From the NCBI RefSeq assembly GCF_943193095.1, contig NZ_CALPCV010000001.1, forward strand, positions 1 to 64,000: DNA of 64,000 bases. The letters run 5' to 3'. Made by a program: the position numbers and the translations under genes. A model generated the notes under the pieces. That model worked only from the letters and a program-made list of their open reading frames with translations. It was not told the DNA's origin and made no database searches. This document shows, in pieces, positions 15,862 to 25,035 of the stretch. The stretch is from Parasutterella muris. Lineage in GTDB: Bacteria; Pseudomonadota; Gammaproteobacteria; Burkholderiales; Burkholderiaceae_F. Every line of letters starts with the position of its first letter. The stretch's first letter is position 1.

Positions 15862-16794
15862 ATGGAATACAAGGATTACTACAAAATTTTAGGAGTGGAA
15901 CGCGGAGCTTCTGAGACAGATATCAAGAAAGCCTTCCGAAAGCTTGCGCACAAATACCATCCCGACGTTTCTAAAGAGAAGGACGCGGAGGCGAAATTCA
16001 AGGACGTCAATGAGGCCTATCAGACGCTGTCGGATCCTGAAAAACGCGCCGCATATGACCAGCTCGGTCAGCGCCGCGACGGAAGCAATTTTGAGCCGCC
16101 TCCGGGATGGGGCGGTTTCGGCGGAGCCGGTGCTTCCGGCTTTGGCGGATTTGATTTCGGCGACAGCGGGTTTGATTTTTCCGATCTGTTCTCGCATATG
16201 GGCGCCTCTCGCGCTCGTCAGCCAGAGGCGGGCGAGGATCTGAATGCGGAAGTTCAGATTACGCCGGAACAGGCCTTTAACGGCACCACAGTCAGTCTCT
16301 CGCTTCGTGAACCAGAGGCCGGAGCCGACGGCAGGGTGCGTCACGTCACCAAGACTCTGGAGGTCAAGGTTCCCGCAGGAACGATCAGCGGCCAGAGAAT
16401 GCGTTTGGCAGGCAAGGGCGGCCCGGGCTATAACGGCGGTCCGAACGGCAATCTCTACATTACGATCAACATCAGTGAAGGCGGACGTTTCCGTGTTGAC
16501 GGGCGCGATGTTTATCTGACCGTTCCGCTTGCACCGTATGAGGCGGTGCTTGGCACAGAAGCTGTGATACCGACGCTTTCAGGCGGCAAGATTTCCGTTA
16601 AGGTGCCGGCCGGTGCTAAAGCCGGTCAAAAGATCCGTATCGCGGGAAAGGGGTTCCCGAACAAGAAGGGTGCTGCCGGAGACATGTATCTCGTGATTTC
16701 TATTGTTGTTCCTCCCGCTCCCACCGAAGAGGAGAAAGAGCTTTATAAGAGGCTCTCAGAGGTTTCAACGTTTAACCCTAGAGAGAATTTGTAG
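15862..16794 (+). CDS. cbpA: Curved-DNA-binding DnaJ-like cochaperone CbpA
   Basis: The 310-residue DnaJ homologue has a J domain (residues 1-69) with His33-Pro34-Asp35, the loop that stimulates DnaK. A Gly/Phe-rich linker (about 80-115) follows, then the two beta-sandwich client-binding domains (about 125-300). The cysteine zinc-finger repeats of true DnaJ are absent, which identifies the CbpA class. The modulator gene cbpM follows by 11 bases. No heat-shock promoter could be recognised in the 147 bases upstream, which are shared with the divergent aapJ. Confidence 0.93.
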   Translation: MEYKDYYKILGVERGASETDIKKAFRKLAHKYHPDVSKEKDAEAKFKDVNEAYQTLSDPEKRAAYDQLGQRRDGSNFEPPPGWGGFGGAGASGFGGFDFGDSGFDFSDLFSHMGASRARQPEAGEDLNAEVQITPEQAFNGTTVSLSLREPEAGADGRVRHVTKTLEVKVPAGTISGQRMRLAGKGGPGYNGGPNGNLYITINISEGGRFRVDGRDVYLTVPLAPYEAVLGTEAVIPTLSGGKISVKVPAGAKAGQKIRIAGKGFPNKKGAAGDMYLVISIVVPPAPTEEEKELYKRLSEVSTFNPRENL

Positions 16795-16805
16795 GAGGAA
16801 CGGCT

Positions 16806-17111
16806 ATGAGCACTGCGATTGTGACTGAGATTCGTACGACGCTGAGCCCCGAGGAGTTCCGAGAAATGAGCGGTTTTCCGCTGAAGGTTTTTGACGAACT
16901 GCAGGAGCTGGGTGCCTTTGATGAATTTTTAAGCAACGGACGATTCCGCTCCGCGACGTTTCGTATAACGCATCGGGCGGAAAACCTGCGCCGGGTGTTT
17001 GAGCTGGACGCCAACTCTCTGGCACTGATTCTTCATTTTATGGGCGAAGCCGAAACCTTAAGAGATGATTTAAGGAAGGCTCGTCTGTGCAATATTAACC
17101 CCTATCTATAG
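16806..17111 (+). CDS. cbpM: Chaperone modulator CbpM (MerR-like)
   Basis: The 101-residue protein directly follows cbpA after an AGGAGGAACGGCT ribosome site. CbpM proteins bind the CbpA J domain and block its action on DnaK. The sequence has a degenerate MerR-type helix-turn-helix (LSPEEFREMSGFPLKVFDELQELGAFDEF) and a C-terminal helix (LDANSLALILHFMGEAETLRDDL). Similarity to CbpM is modest, but context and length agree. Confidence 0.83.
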   Translation: MSTAIVTEIRTTLSPEEFREMSGFPLKVFDELQELGAFDEFLSNGRFRSATFRITHRAENLRRVFELDANSLALILHFMGEAETLRDDLRKARLCNINPYL

Positions 17112-17181
17112 TCTGGTATCCGCCGCAGGTCCTTTCTATTTGGTAGGCTTGTACCTATGTGTATCAATTTGAGGGGACTTT

Positions 17182-18522
17182 ATGGATTTAACACTGAAAA
17201 TTTTTGCTATTTTTCTGCTGATTCTTGCGGCGGCGTACTTTGCTATCTCTGAAATTTCACTGGCCGGCTCGCGTCGTGTTCGTTTGACGCAAATGGCGGA
17301 AGCCGGAGACAGCCGAGCGCAGGAAGTGCTGAATCTGCAGGAAAAGCCGGGTCCCTTCTTTTCCGTGATTCAAATCGGCATTAATGCGGTCGCCATTCTC
17401 GGCGGTATCGTAGGTGAGCCTGCGTTTAAGGGAATTTTCAACACACTTCTTGAGCCGATTCTTCCTCAGCAGTATCTGGACACGACGTCGTTTGTCTGTT
17501 CATTTGTTGTAGTGACGATTCTTTTCATTATTTTTGCCGACCTCATCCCAAAACGCATCGGGATGTCAAAGCCTGAGGAGATATCCGTCCGCCTCATCGG
17601 TTCCATGCAGGTGCTGATTCGCCTGCTCAAGCCTTTTGTGTGGGTTCTCACAATTATTTCCAATTCCATTATGAAGATGCTCGGGCTGCCGACTCAGAAT
17701 AAAACCCGTCTGACGAGTGAGGATATTGTTGCGACGGTAGATGCAGGGGCGGCAGCGGGGCTTATCGCTCCGACGGAGCAGGCAGCAATTGAAAACGTGA
17801 TGGATTTGGAAAGCAGGCTTGTTCCGAGTGCGATGACGGCGCGTGAATATGTGGTTTACTTCACGCTTGACGAGAGCTACGAAAGCATCACAAAGAAGAT
17901 TGCGGAAAGCCCGCACAATAAATTCCCGGTCTGCGACCGCGACATTGACCATGTTATCGGCTATGTCGACGCAAAAGACCTGCTTCGCCGCGTCATTGAA
18001 GGCAAGACCTTCTCTCTTAAAGATCAGAACTGCATTTCTTCAATCCCTGCGGTTCCCGATTCGCTCACTCTTTCAGAGGTTCTGGAATTGTTCAAAAATC
18101 AGCGCTCCGACTTTGCGGTGGTGCTGAATGAATATGCGCTGACTGTTGGTGTGATTACGCTCAATGACATCATGAGTACTGTGATGGGCGAATTTGTTCT
18201 GACGCCGGATGAGGCGCAGATTGTGCAGCGTGATGACGGCTCTTGGCTGATTGACGGCGCGACTCCGATTGACGATTTAGAGCGTGTGTTCGATTTTGGT
18301 CCCCTGCCGGAGGATGAAACCTACGAAACGGTTGCGGGTTTTATGATGTATATGCTGAGAAAAATTCCGAAGCTGACGGACCGATTTGTCTACGAAGGTT
18401 ATCGTTTTGAAGTGATCGACGTTGAGCGGCACAGAATCGATCAGATACTTGTCACGAAGGTTGATGATAAGAAAGAGCAGACCTCTGCATCGGAGGACTC
18501 TGAACAGGAAGAGCAGAAGTAA
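17182..18522 (+). CDS. CNNM/CBS-domain membrane protein (CorC/HlyC family)
   Basis: The 446-residue protein has an N-terminal DUF21 transmembrane domain (about residues 1-190) with three to four hydrophobic segments and the family motif AISEISLAGSRRVRL. A CBS pair follows (about 210-335, with MTAREYVVYFTLDESYE and YVDAKDLLRRV). The C-terminal transporter-associated domain (about 345-430) contains DGSWLIDGATPIDDLERVF. Related proteins export magnesium, cobalt or polyamines, or influence membrane stress. Annotation as a hemolysin is historical. A bidirectional terminator follows. Confidence 0.9.
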   Translation: MDLTLKIFAIFLLILAAAYFAISEISLAGSRRVRLTQMAEAGDSRAQEVLNLQEKPGPFFSVIQIGINAVAILGGIVGEPAFKGIFNTLLEPILPQQYLDTTSFVCSFVVVTILFIIFADLIPKRIGMSKPEEISVRLIGSMQVLIRLLKPFVWVLTIISNSIMKMLGLPTQNKTRLTSEDIVATVDAGAAAGLIAPTEQAAIENVMDLESRLVPSAMTAREYVVYFTLDESYESITKKIAESPHNKFPVCDRDIDHVIGYVDAKDLLRRVIEGKTFSLKDQNCISSIPAVPDSLTLSEVLELFKNQRSDFAVVLNEYALTVGVITLNDIMSTVMGEFVLTPDEAQIVQRDDGSWLIDGATPIDDLERVFDFGPLPEDETYETVAGFMMYMLRKIPKLTDRFVYEGYRFEVIDVERHRIDQILVTKVDDKKEQTSASEDSEQEEQK

Positions 18523-18523
18523 T

Positions 18524-18553
18524 AAACGGCGGGCTTTAAGCCCGCCGTTTTTA
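18524..18553. terminator. Bidirectional terminator between CNNM gene and topB
   Basis: AAACGGCGGGCTT (18524-18536) and AAGCCCGCCGTTT (18538-18550) form a near-perfect 12-13 bp stem with T or A runs on both sides. It lies between converging genes and can serve both. Confidence 0.93.
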
Positions 18554-18557
18554 CGCA

Positions 18558-21071
18558 TTACTCGGCTGTTTTTTTCGTGGTGCGCCGTCCGGCGATTTTC
18601 TTTTGTTCTCCTGCGGGCTTTTCTTCAAATTTGAAGCCGATTTTTCCGCCCTTTTCCAGAACCAGGAAAGCGGAGAATTTCCGTTTGGTTCGGTTGGAGA
18701 CAAAGTTGGTCAGCAGATCTGTGGAGCCGGTTTTCAGAAGTTTTTCCATTTGTTCACGCGCAATCGGCTGCTGCAGAATAACCTTGGAACTTCTGAAAGC
18801 GCATTTCTTCTTAGCCTTCGGGTCGACATGATTTTCGCAGACGTAAGCGTTTTCCGTTTCATACACGTTTGCGCCGCAGACCGGACAGACGCCGACGGGT
18901 TCCTGCTTGCGCAGTTCATCGACGCTGACGGTGACTTGTGAAGTGTTTTCTCCGAAGTCAAAATCAATCTTGTAATCGGGCGCAGGACCAAGTTTCAGTT
19001 CGGCGGAGAAGGGGCGTCCGAGTTTGCTGATAAATCCGTCGAGCGGTCCGATTTTGCCCTTAGTCAGCAGCTCGTCAACTTCATCGGGAGCGAAGGTGCG
19101 TCCTCCCGGATGTTTCGGAATGCTGTAGCCGCATTTTGTGCACGCGAATCTGCGGTAGTTTTCTACGATAGGACCGCCGCATTTCGGACAGGGCGTTTTA
19201 AGCATAGCGGGGTTATCTAAGGGGACCGTGTCGGCGCCGTAGCTTTTTGCGGCGTCGACAATCTCCTTAGTGAGGCCGCCGATTTCAGTCATAAAGTCCT
19301 TGCGTGAGAGCTTGCCTTTTTCGATTTGCGAGAGCTTGTATTCCCACTCACCGGTCAGTTCGGCCTCCGAGAGTGTTTGAATTTTCAGCCCCTTGAGCAG
19401 GGTCAGGAGCTGAGTCGCTTTTGCGGTTGGGACCAATTCTCGGTTTTCCCGGATCATGTAGTTCTGCTGAATGAGTCCTTCGATGATTGCGGCTCGTGTC
19501 GCCGGCGTTCCGATGCCTTTTTCAGACATCGCATCCCGCAGTTCAGCTTCTTCGAGTGTTTTGCCCGCGCCTTCCATCGCGCTCAGCAGCGAGGCTTCTG
19601 TGTAGCGAGCAGGCGGCTTGGTTGCAAGAGCAGTAGGTTCAGCTTTCAGCGTGAGGGCTGATTCTTTCGGTTTAATCGGCACCAGCTCAGCACCGTCTTC
19701 ACCGGCGGAGCGGCCGTAAACTTCAAGCCAGCCGGGGCTGACAAGAACTTTGCCTTCGGTAATAAAGCTGTAGTTTTCGACTTCGGTGACGCGTGTCGTG
19801 TTATTGAACTGGGCGGGCGGATAAAAGATTGCGATAAAACGCTTGACTACCAGTTCATAGACCTTCTGTTCAGCTTCGGACAAGGTGGTCTTAGGCTCCT
19901 GAGTGGTCGGAATAATCGCGAAGTGGTCACTGATTTTGGCGTTGTTAAAGACTTTTTTGCTGAACACAACATAGTCATTTTTGAGCGCCTTAGCCGCGTA
20001 TTTGCCCAGAGGACTGTGTTCTGCGAGCAGCTGCAGCGTACTCTTCACCGTCGGAAGATAGTCCTCCGGAAGCGCTCGCGCGTCGGTTCTCGGGTAGGTC
20101 AGCAGTTTGTGTTTCTCGTAGAGTGCCTGAGCGATTGCCAAGGTGGTCTTCGCTGAGAATCCGAATCTGGAGTTCGCATCCCTCTGCAGTGTTGTCAAAT
20201 CGTACAGAGCGGGGCAGTTAGAAGTTGACGGTTTAGAGGTATCGACCGCGGTGCCGGTTTTTCCGCGGCAGGCGTCTGCGATTTTAGCGGCCTCTTCGGC
20301 GCTGAATAATCGTTCGGCCTTTTTGACCGGATCGCTGCTCTTTTTAAATTTAGGGTCGAAGAATTTTCCGCTGTAGTTTCCCTCGGCCACCTTGAATTCG
20401 GCGTGTACCTCCCAATACGGGGTCGGCACAAAGGCGCGAATCTGTTCTTCGCGCTTAACGACCAGTGCAAGTGTAGGCGTCTGCACGCGGCCGACGGTCG
20501 TCAGAAAGAAGCCGCCGTCCTTGCTGTTGAAGGCTGTAAGCGCTCTTGTGCCGTTAATTCCGACAAGCCAGTCCGCCTCCGATCTGCTTCGCGCCGCATC
20601 GGCAAGAGACTGCATTTCTTCGTCGCTTCTCAGGTGTTTGAACGCTTCAACAATGGCGTGTTTCGTCATTGACTGCAGCCACAGCCGCTCGATCGGTTTT
20701 TTGGATTTAACCGCTTCGACGATATAGCGGAAAATCAGCTCGCCCTCTCGTCCCGCATCGCATGCGTTGATGAGTTTGTCTACTTCCCGGCTCTTGATCA
20801 GTTTCTTAAGTGAGTTGAGTTTTGCTTCGGATTTTTTAATCGGCGAGAGATCGAAGTGCGAGGGAATGACCGGCAGATGCGCAAAGCTCCATTTGCCTCT
20901 TTTGACTTCATATTCCGGCGGCTCTTTCAGCTCGAGCAGGTGGCCGACGGCGGACGCCACGATATAGTGTTCGCCCACATAATGATCGCCTTCTTTTTTA
21001 AGCCCGCCGATAGCTCTGGCAATGTCTGCGGCGACTGAAGGTTTTTCAGCAATAACTAACGATTTACCCAT
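18558..21071 (-). CDS. topB: DNA topoisomerase III
   Basis: This type IA topoisomerase relaxes and decatenates single-strand-containing DNA. The Toprim domain starts MGKSLVIAEKPSVAADIA and has DAGREGE at residues 105-111. The catalytic tyrosine is Tyr326 in LLTYPRTDARAL. The 837-residue length exceeds the 653 of E. coli TopB. The extra C-terminal part (from about 620) has one four-cysteine zinc ribbon (CPKCGG ... CTKCGY), a second cysteine cluster (CPVCGANVYETENAYVCEN) and a basic tail. It is a single gene divergent from def. Confidence 0.95.
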   Translation of the reverse strand: MGKSLVIAEKPSVAADIARAIGGLKKEGDHYVGEHYIVASAVGHLLELKEPPEYEVKRGKWSFAHLPVIPSHFDLSPIKKSEAKLNSLKKLIKSREVDKLINACDAGREGELIFRYIVEAVKSKKPIERLWLQSMTKHAIVEAFKHLRSDEEMQSLADAARSRSEADWLVGINGTRALTAFNSKDGGFFLTTVGRVQTPTLALVVKREEQIRAFVPTPYWEVHAEFKVAEGNYSGKFFDPKFKKSSDPVKKAERLFSAEEAAKIADACRGKTGTAVDTSKPSTSNCPALYDLTTLQRDANSRFGFSAKTTLAIAQALYEKHKLLTYPRTDARALPEDYLPTVKSTLQLLAEHSPLGKYAAKALKNDYVVFSKKVFNNAKISDHFAIIPTTQEPKTTLSEAEQKVYELVVKRFIAIFYPPAQFNNTTRVTEVENYSFITEGKVLVSPGWLEVYGRSAGEDGAELVPIKPKESALTLKAEPTALATKPPARYTEASLLSAMEGAGKTLEEAELRDAMSEKGIGTPATRAAIIEGLIQQNYMIRENRELVPTAKATQLLTLLKGLKIQTLSEAELTGEWEYKLSQIEKGKLSRKDFMTEIGGLTKEIVDAAKSYGADTVPLDNPAMLKTPCPKCGGPIVENYRRFACTKCGYSIPKHPGGRTFAPDEVDELLTKGKIGPLDGFISKLGRPFSAELKLGPAPDYKIDFDFGENTSQVTVSVDELRKQEPVGVCPVCGANVYETENAYVCENHVDPKAKKKCAFRSSKVILQQPIAREQMEKLLKTGSTDLLTNFVSNRTKRKFSAFLVLEKGGKIGFKFEEKPAGEQKKIAGRRTTKKTAE

Positions 21072-21241
21072 GATGAAAACTCAAAACATTCTTTTTTTAA
21101 ATTAGCACTTTTTGGGATGACTGCAACCAATTGACTTTTGGGAGATTTACAATCTTCTGTAAGCGTTCGAGACGCAGCTCGTTTAAAATGCTGCGGCTCT
21201 GAGAGAGCGCTGATGATTAAGATTTAGTTGAGAGGATTACT

Positions 21242-21775
21242 TTGGCCATTCTTCCTATTTTGAAATATCCGGATCCGCGGTTGAAGACGAAAGCCGCAAA
21301 AGTGACAGAGTTTAACGAAGAGCTTGAAAAGCTGGCTTCCGATATGGCTGAGACGATGTATAAAGCGCCTGGCGTGGGACTTGCCGCGACGCAGGTTGAT
21401 CGTCACATCCGCCTAATTGTGATTGACGTCACGGAAGAAAAGAATGATTTAAAGATTCTCATTAATCCGGAGATTGTTTCTTCAAGCGAAGAGACCAAGC
21501 CTTGGGAAGAAGGCTGTCTTTCCGTACCCGGTATTTACGATAAGGTGACGCGTCCGGCCAATGTCCGAGTGCGCGCTCAGGATCTTAAAGGCAACAGTTA
21601 TGAAATGGACTGTGACGGCTTGCTCGCGGTTTGTGTTCAGCATGAAATGGACCATCTTGACGGAGTTGTTTTTGTTGATCATCTGAGCATGCTGAAAAAG
21701 CAGCGTATTCGTCACAAGATTCAAAAGCAGCGTCTTGAAGAGGCGAAAGCGGCCAAGCAGGCCGCCCGCGCCTAA
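21242..21775 (+). CDS. def: Peptide deformylase
   Basis: It removes the formyl group from new protein N-termini. The 177-residue protein has the three family motifs: GVGLAATQ (44-51), EGCLSVPG with metal ligand Cys92, and HEMDH with His134, Glu135 and His138. The start codon is TTG, placed by the standard N-terminus AILPILKYPDPRL and an AGAGG site. No in-frame ATG precedes the conserved region. In many relatives def and fmt are adjacent. Here a minus-strand hydrolase gene lies between them. Its stop codon overlaps that of the hydrolase by 4 bases. Confidence 0.97.
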   Translation: MAILPILKYPDPRLKTKAAKVTEFNEELEKLASDMAETMYKAPGVGLAATQVDRHIRLIVIDVTEEKNDLKILINPEIVSSSEETKPWEEGCLSVPGIYDKVTRPANVRVRAQDLKGNSYEMDCDGLLAVCVQHEMDHLDGVVFVDHLSMLKKQRIRHKIQKQRLEEAKAAKQAARA

Positions 21776-22713
21776 CAGTCCGAAGACCAGACAAGGTCGG
21801 CGATTGCGTCAGCGATCGTCTCCAAATGTATCGGCGTAAGGTCGTGTCCCATTTTCGGAAGGGACATAAATCTTGCGCCGTTAATTAATTCTGCGACTTC
21901 CTTGCCCGCGGAAAGCGGCAGCAGAGGGTCGTCCTCTCCATGGATGACTAAAGTCGGTACGGTAATCCGCGAGAGCTGCTGCGAGCGGTCGCCGCTCGCC
22001 AGAATTGCAAGCAGCTGTCTTTCTCCGGCCGCAGGATCGAGCGGGTGAGCTGCGACGTCTGCAAGCTGTCGCTCCAGATCTTCTTCCTGATACTGATAAT
22101 GCGGACTTTTCAATGTCATGAAGACCTGAGTCAAACGTTTTTTCCTCTCTTGTTCGGAGTCATCTCCCAAGCTTTGGCTCAGGATAGAGTAGATCGCCTT
22201 GAGTTTGCCAAAACCCGTACGGGGATTCCCCGAAGCGGACATGATTGACGTCAGAGAGCAGACGCGGGAGGGACGGATGCCTGCAAGTATCTGTGCGATC
22301 ATTCCGCCCATAGAGGCGCCCACCGCGTGAACGCGCGGCACATTTAAGTAATCCAGAAGAGCTGCCAGGTCAAGCGCCATATCTTCCAAACGATAGGGCG
22401 CGGGTACAGGCATTCTCAGCAGAGCGCGGCCGATCGCGATCGGCACCGAGGTTTGAATTTTTCTGTTGCTGAATTTCTCCGACAGACCCGCGTCTCGGTT
22501 ATCCACGGTAATGACGCGCAGGCCTCTGACAAGCAGCTGCTCAATGAATTTATCCGGCCATGCTGATGCCGGCATGCTCAGTCCCATGATCAGCAGCACG
22601 GTAGGAAGCGCAGGATCACCGAGAATTTCGTAGTTCAGCTTGACGGTTTTCAGATCAACGATTGGCATATCTATGCTCGGAAAGTAACTGATTGGATTAT
22701 GAAACATCCGCAC
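21772..22713 (-). CDS. Alpha/beta-hydrolase fold protein
   Basis: The protein of up to 313 residues has the alpha/beta-hydrolase layout. The nucleophile elbow is GASMGG (Ser134), the acid is in HGEDDPLLP and the His is in KMGHDL near the C-terminus. LLIMGLSMPASAW near residues 40-52 forms the oxyanion loop region. The closest general class is aromatic-ester or polyketide-type hydrolases (RdmC-like). Substrate is unknown. The GTG at 22713 is the longest start. ATG at 22668 (MPIVDLKTVKLNYE) begins right at the fold and may be the true start. It lies inverted between def and fmt. Confidence 0.85.
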   Translation of the reverse strand: MRMFHNPISYFPSIDMPIVDLKTVKLNYEILGDPALPTVLLIMGLSMPASAWPDKFIEQLLVRGLRVITVDNRDAGLSEKFSNRKIQTSVPIAIGRALLRMPVPAPYRLEDMALDLAALLDYLNVPRVHAVGASMGGMIAQILAGIRPSRVCSLTSIMSASGNPRTGFGKLKAIYSILSQSLGDDSEQERKKRLTQVFMTLKSPHYQYQEEDLERQLADVAAHPLDPAAGERQLLAILASGDRSQQLSRITVPTLVIHGEDDPLLPLSAGKEVAELINGARFMSLPKMGHDLTPIHLETIADAIADLVWSSDC

Positions 22714-22765
22714 GTGTCATACAATCAGACTTTGTCATATTCGGATATAGCCGGAGAAAGAGAAG

Positions 22766-23734
22766 ATGAGAATTGTTTTTGCCGGAACGCCGGACTTTGC
22801 AGCCGAGGCTCTCAGAAAACTGATCGAAAGCGAGCATGAGGTCGTGCTGGTGCTGAGTCAGCCGGATCGGCCCTCAGGGCGAGGCCGAAAGCTCAAGGCA
22901 AGCGAAGTCAAGCAGACCGCTCTGAGCGCCGGAATTAAGGTGCTGACGCCGCTGACGCTTCGCCGCTCCAAGGGGCTGGAGGAAACCGCTGAAGCGATTG
23001 AAGCAATGAAAGCTGCTGACGCTGATGTTCTTGTGGTTGCGGCTTACGGACTCATTATTCCTCAGGAAGTGCTGGATATACCGAGAGGCGTTTCGCCGGA
23101 GCATCCGGAAATCAAGGCCGTTAACATTCACGGCAGTCTCCTGCCGGCATGGAGAGGCGCCGCTCCGATTGCACGCGCGATCGAGAAGGGAGACGCCGAG
23201 ACCGGCATTACGCTCATGCAGATGGATGCGGGACTGGATACCGGGCCGATGCTGATGGAAGAGTCGGTTCCGATCACTGAGAAAGATACGGCTGAGAATC
23301 TGACGCGTGAGCTCTCTGAGCTTGGCGCCGAGATGCTGCTCCGGTATTTAGATGATCCGAACGCATATCCGCCGAGAGCGCAGCCGCAAGGCGCGACATA
23401 TGCCAATAAATTGTCTAAGGAAGAAGGTCGGATTGACTGGGGACAGTCGGCTCAGGAGATCGCATGCAGAATTCGGGCATTCAATCCGGCGCCCGGCTGT
23501 TTCTTTAGTTTAAATGATGAAGTATTGAAGGCCTGGATGGCTGCTGCCGACTCGGGTAAAACGAGCTTGGCGCCGGGAACTGTTATTAGCAGCGACGCAA
23601 AAGGAATCTGTGTGGCCTGCGGCGGCGGAACGGTGCTGCGTCTGACACGTCTGCAGAGGCCCGGCGGAAAGAAACTGGACGTGCGGGACTTTCTTTCCGG
23701 TCATTCGATTAAAGCGGGAGAGATTTTCAAATGA
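22766..23734 (+). CDS. fmt: Methionyl-tRNA formyltransferase
   Basis: It formylates initiator Met-tRNA using 10-formyltetrahydrofolate, the counterpart of deformylase. The 322-residue protein begins MRIVFAGTPDFAAEAL and carries the catalytic signature NIHGSLLPAWRGAAPI near residues 120-135, then MDAGLDTGPM. The C-terminal tRNA-binding domain starts near residue 210. It overlaps rsmB by 4 bases (ATGA), starting a long plus-strand gene series up to trkH. Confidence 0.97.
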   Translation: MRIVFAGTPDFAAEALRKLIESEHEVVLVLSQPDRPSGRGRKLKASEVKQTALSAGIKVLTPLTLRRSKGLEETAEAIEAMKAADADVLVVAAYGLIIPQEVLDIPRGVSPEHPEIKAVNIHGSLLPAWRGAAPIARAIEKGDAETGITLMQMDAGLDTGPMLMEESVPITEKDTAENLTRELSELGAEMLLRYLDDPNAYPPRAQPQGATYANKLSKEEGRIDWGQSAQEIACRIRAFNPAPGCFFSLNDEVLKAWMAAADSGKTSLAPGTVISSDAKGICVACGGGTVLRLTRLQRPGGKKLDVRDFLSGHSIKAGEIFK

Positions 23735-25035
23735 AAAGCGGCAGTTTGGCTGAGGCGCTGGTTCGATCCGCGGCGCCCTGGATCAGTATCAAAGGCGGAG
23801 TTTCTCTTGATAAGGCGCTTAGTGAAATTCCCCGAGACGCTGCTTATCGGGGCGCCTGTCAAAACCTGCTTTACTGCGTCAGTCGGCGCAGGGCTTTTGC
23901 TGAAGCCGCTGTCGCAAAATTGGTCAGCAGGGCGCCCGATGCGAAGACCGCGGCGCTGCTGGAGCTTTCGATTAGTCTTCTAAAGGAAGGCAAGGAGCAG
24001 GAATTTACCGTCTGCAACCAAGCGGTTATCGCGGCGAAGTCGGATCCGCAGACCATGAGAGCGGCCAACTTCGTTAATGCGATTCTGCGGCGCTATCTTC
24101 GTGAAAAACGCCGGCTGACCGATGAGCTTGAGCGCAGTCCGGTGGTCCGCTACAACGCGCCCATGTGGTGGATTCGCCGCTATGAGGCCGTTTTCGGAAA
24201 ATCCTCGCGAGAGATTTTTTCGCTGCAAAGAAGGCATCCTCCCCTGACGCTGCGCGTCAACAAGAGAAAAGCCGCTCTTGAAGATGTGCTCGCGGACTAC
24301 CGTGCTAAGGAAATCGTGTGTGTTCCTGAAGGTATGTACGGACTTCGCTTGGAGGAGCCGCGTCCGGTTCGGGATATTCCCGGTTTTGCCGACGGATTGG
24401 TGTCGGTCCAGGATGCGGGCAGTCAGCTTGCCGCACCGATTCTCGGCGCAAAAGACGGGATGCGCGTACTGGACGCCTGTGCTGCGCCCGGCGGGAAAAC
24501 CGCGCATATTTTGGAGCTGGCCGATGTGGACTTAACCGCATTGGAAATTGATCCTCTGCGGGCCGTCCGCATTACTGAAAATTTGGATCGGCTGGGTTTG
24601 AAGGCGAACGTCCGAGTTGCGGATGCGTCGGATATTCAGTCCTGGTGGGACGGCAAACCGTTTGACAGAATTCTTTTGGATGCTCCGTGCACGGCTTCCG
24701 GAATTGTTCGCAGACACCCGGACATTCCGTGGTCCCGCAAGCCTGAAGATATTGCTCAGCTGGCTCGTACTCAGGCAAAGCTTTTGGAGAATTTATGGCC
24801 TCTTCTGGTAAAAGGGGGAAGAATTCTTTATGCTGTATGTTCAGTGTTTTCTGAGGAAGGTCCTGCACAGATAGAGTCGTTTTGTTCCAAGCATCCGGAC
24901 GCCAAACTGATTCCTATCGGTCCTGACAAGGAGATTCTCCTGAGTCTGCCGCCTGCTGAAGGCGTTCAGGATAAGCCGGAATTCTTCCCGAAGACGCATG
25001 ATGGATTTTTCTACGCGCTTATAGAGAAGATTTAA
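23731..25035 (+). CDS. rsmB: 16S rRNA m5C967 methyltransferase
   Basis: The 434-residue enzyme has an N-terminal NusB-like RNA-binding domain (about 1-140) and a Rossmann methyltransferase domain. The SAM-binding motif is DACAAPGGKTAHILE (about 248-262). Conserved DAPCTASGIVRRHPDIPW holds one catalytic-loop cysteine, and the other is in YAVCSVF. Usual length and order fmt-rsmB. It overlaps the DUF4390 gene by a single base (TAATG). Confidence 0.96.
   Translation: MKSGSLAEALVRSAAPWISIKGGVSLDKALSEIPRDAAYRGACQNLLYCVSRRRAFAEAAVAKLVSRAPDAKTAALLELSISLLKEGKEQEFTVCNQAVIAAKSDPQTMRAANFVNAILRRYLREKRRLTDELERSPVVRYNAPMWWIRRYEAVFGKSSREIFSLQRRHPPLTLRVNKRKAALEDVLADYRAKEIVCVPEGMYGLRLEEPRPVRDIPGFADGLVSVQDAGSQLAAPILGAKDGMRVLDACAAPGGKTAHILELADVDLTALEIDPLRAVRITENLDRLGLKANVRVADASDIQSWWDGKPFDRILLDAPCTASGIVRRHPDIPWSRKPEDIAQLARTQAKLLENLWPLLVKGGRILYAVCSVFSEEGPAQIESFCSKHPDAKLIPIGPDKEILLSLPPAEGVQDKPEFFPKTHDGFFYALIEKI

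Noticed and set aside
21131..21153. TTGACT and TACAAT boxes upstream of def
   Set aside because: The spacing is only about 11 bases, too short for a sigma-70 promoter.
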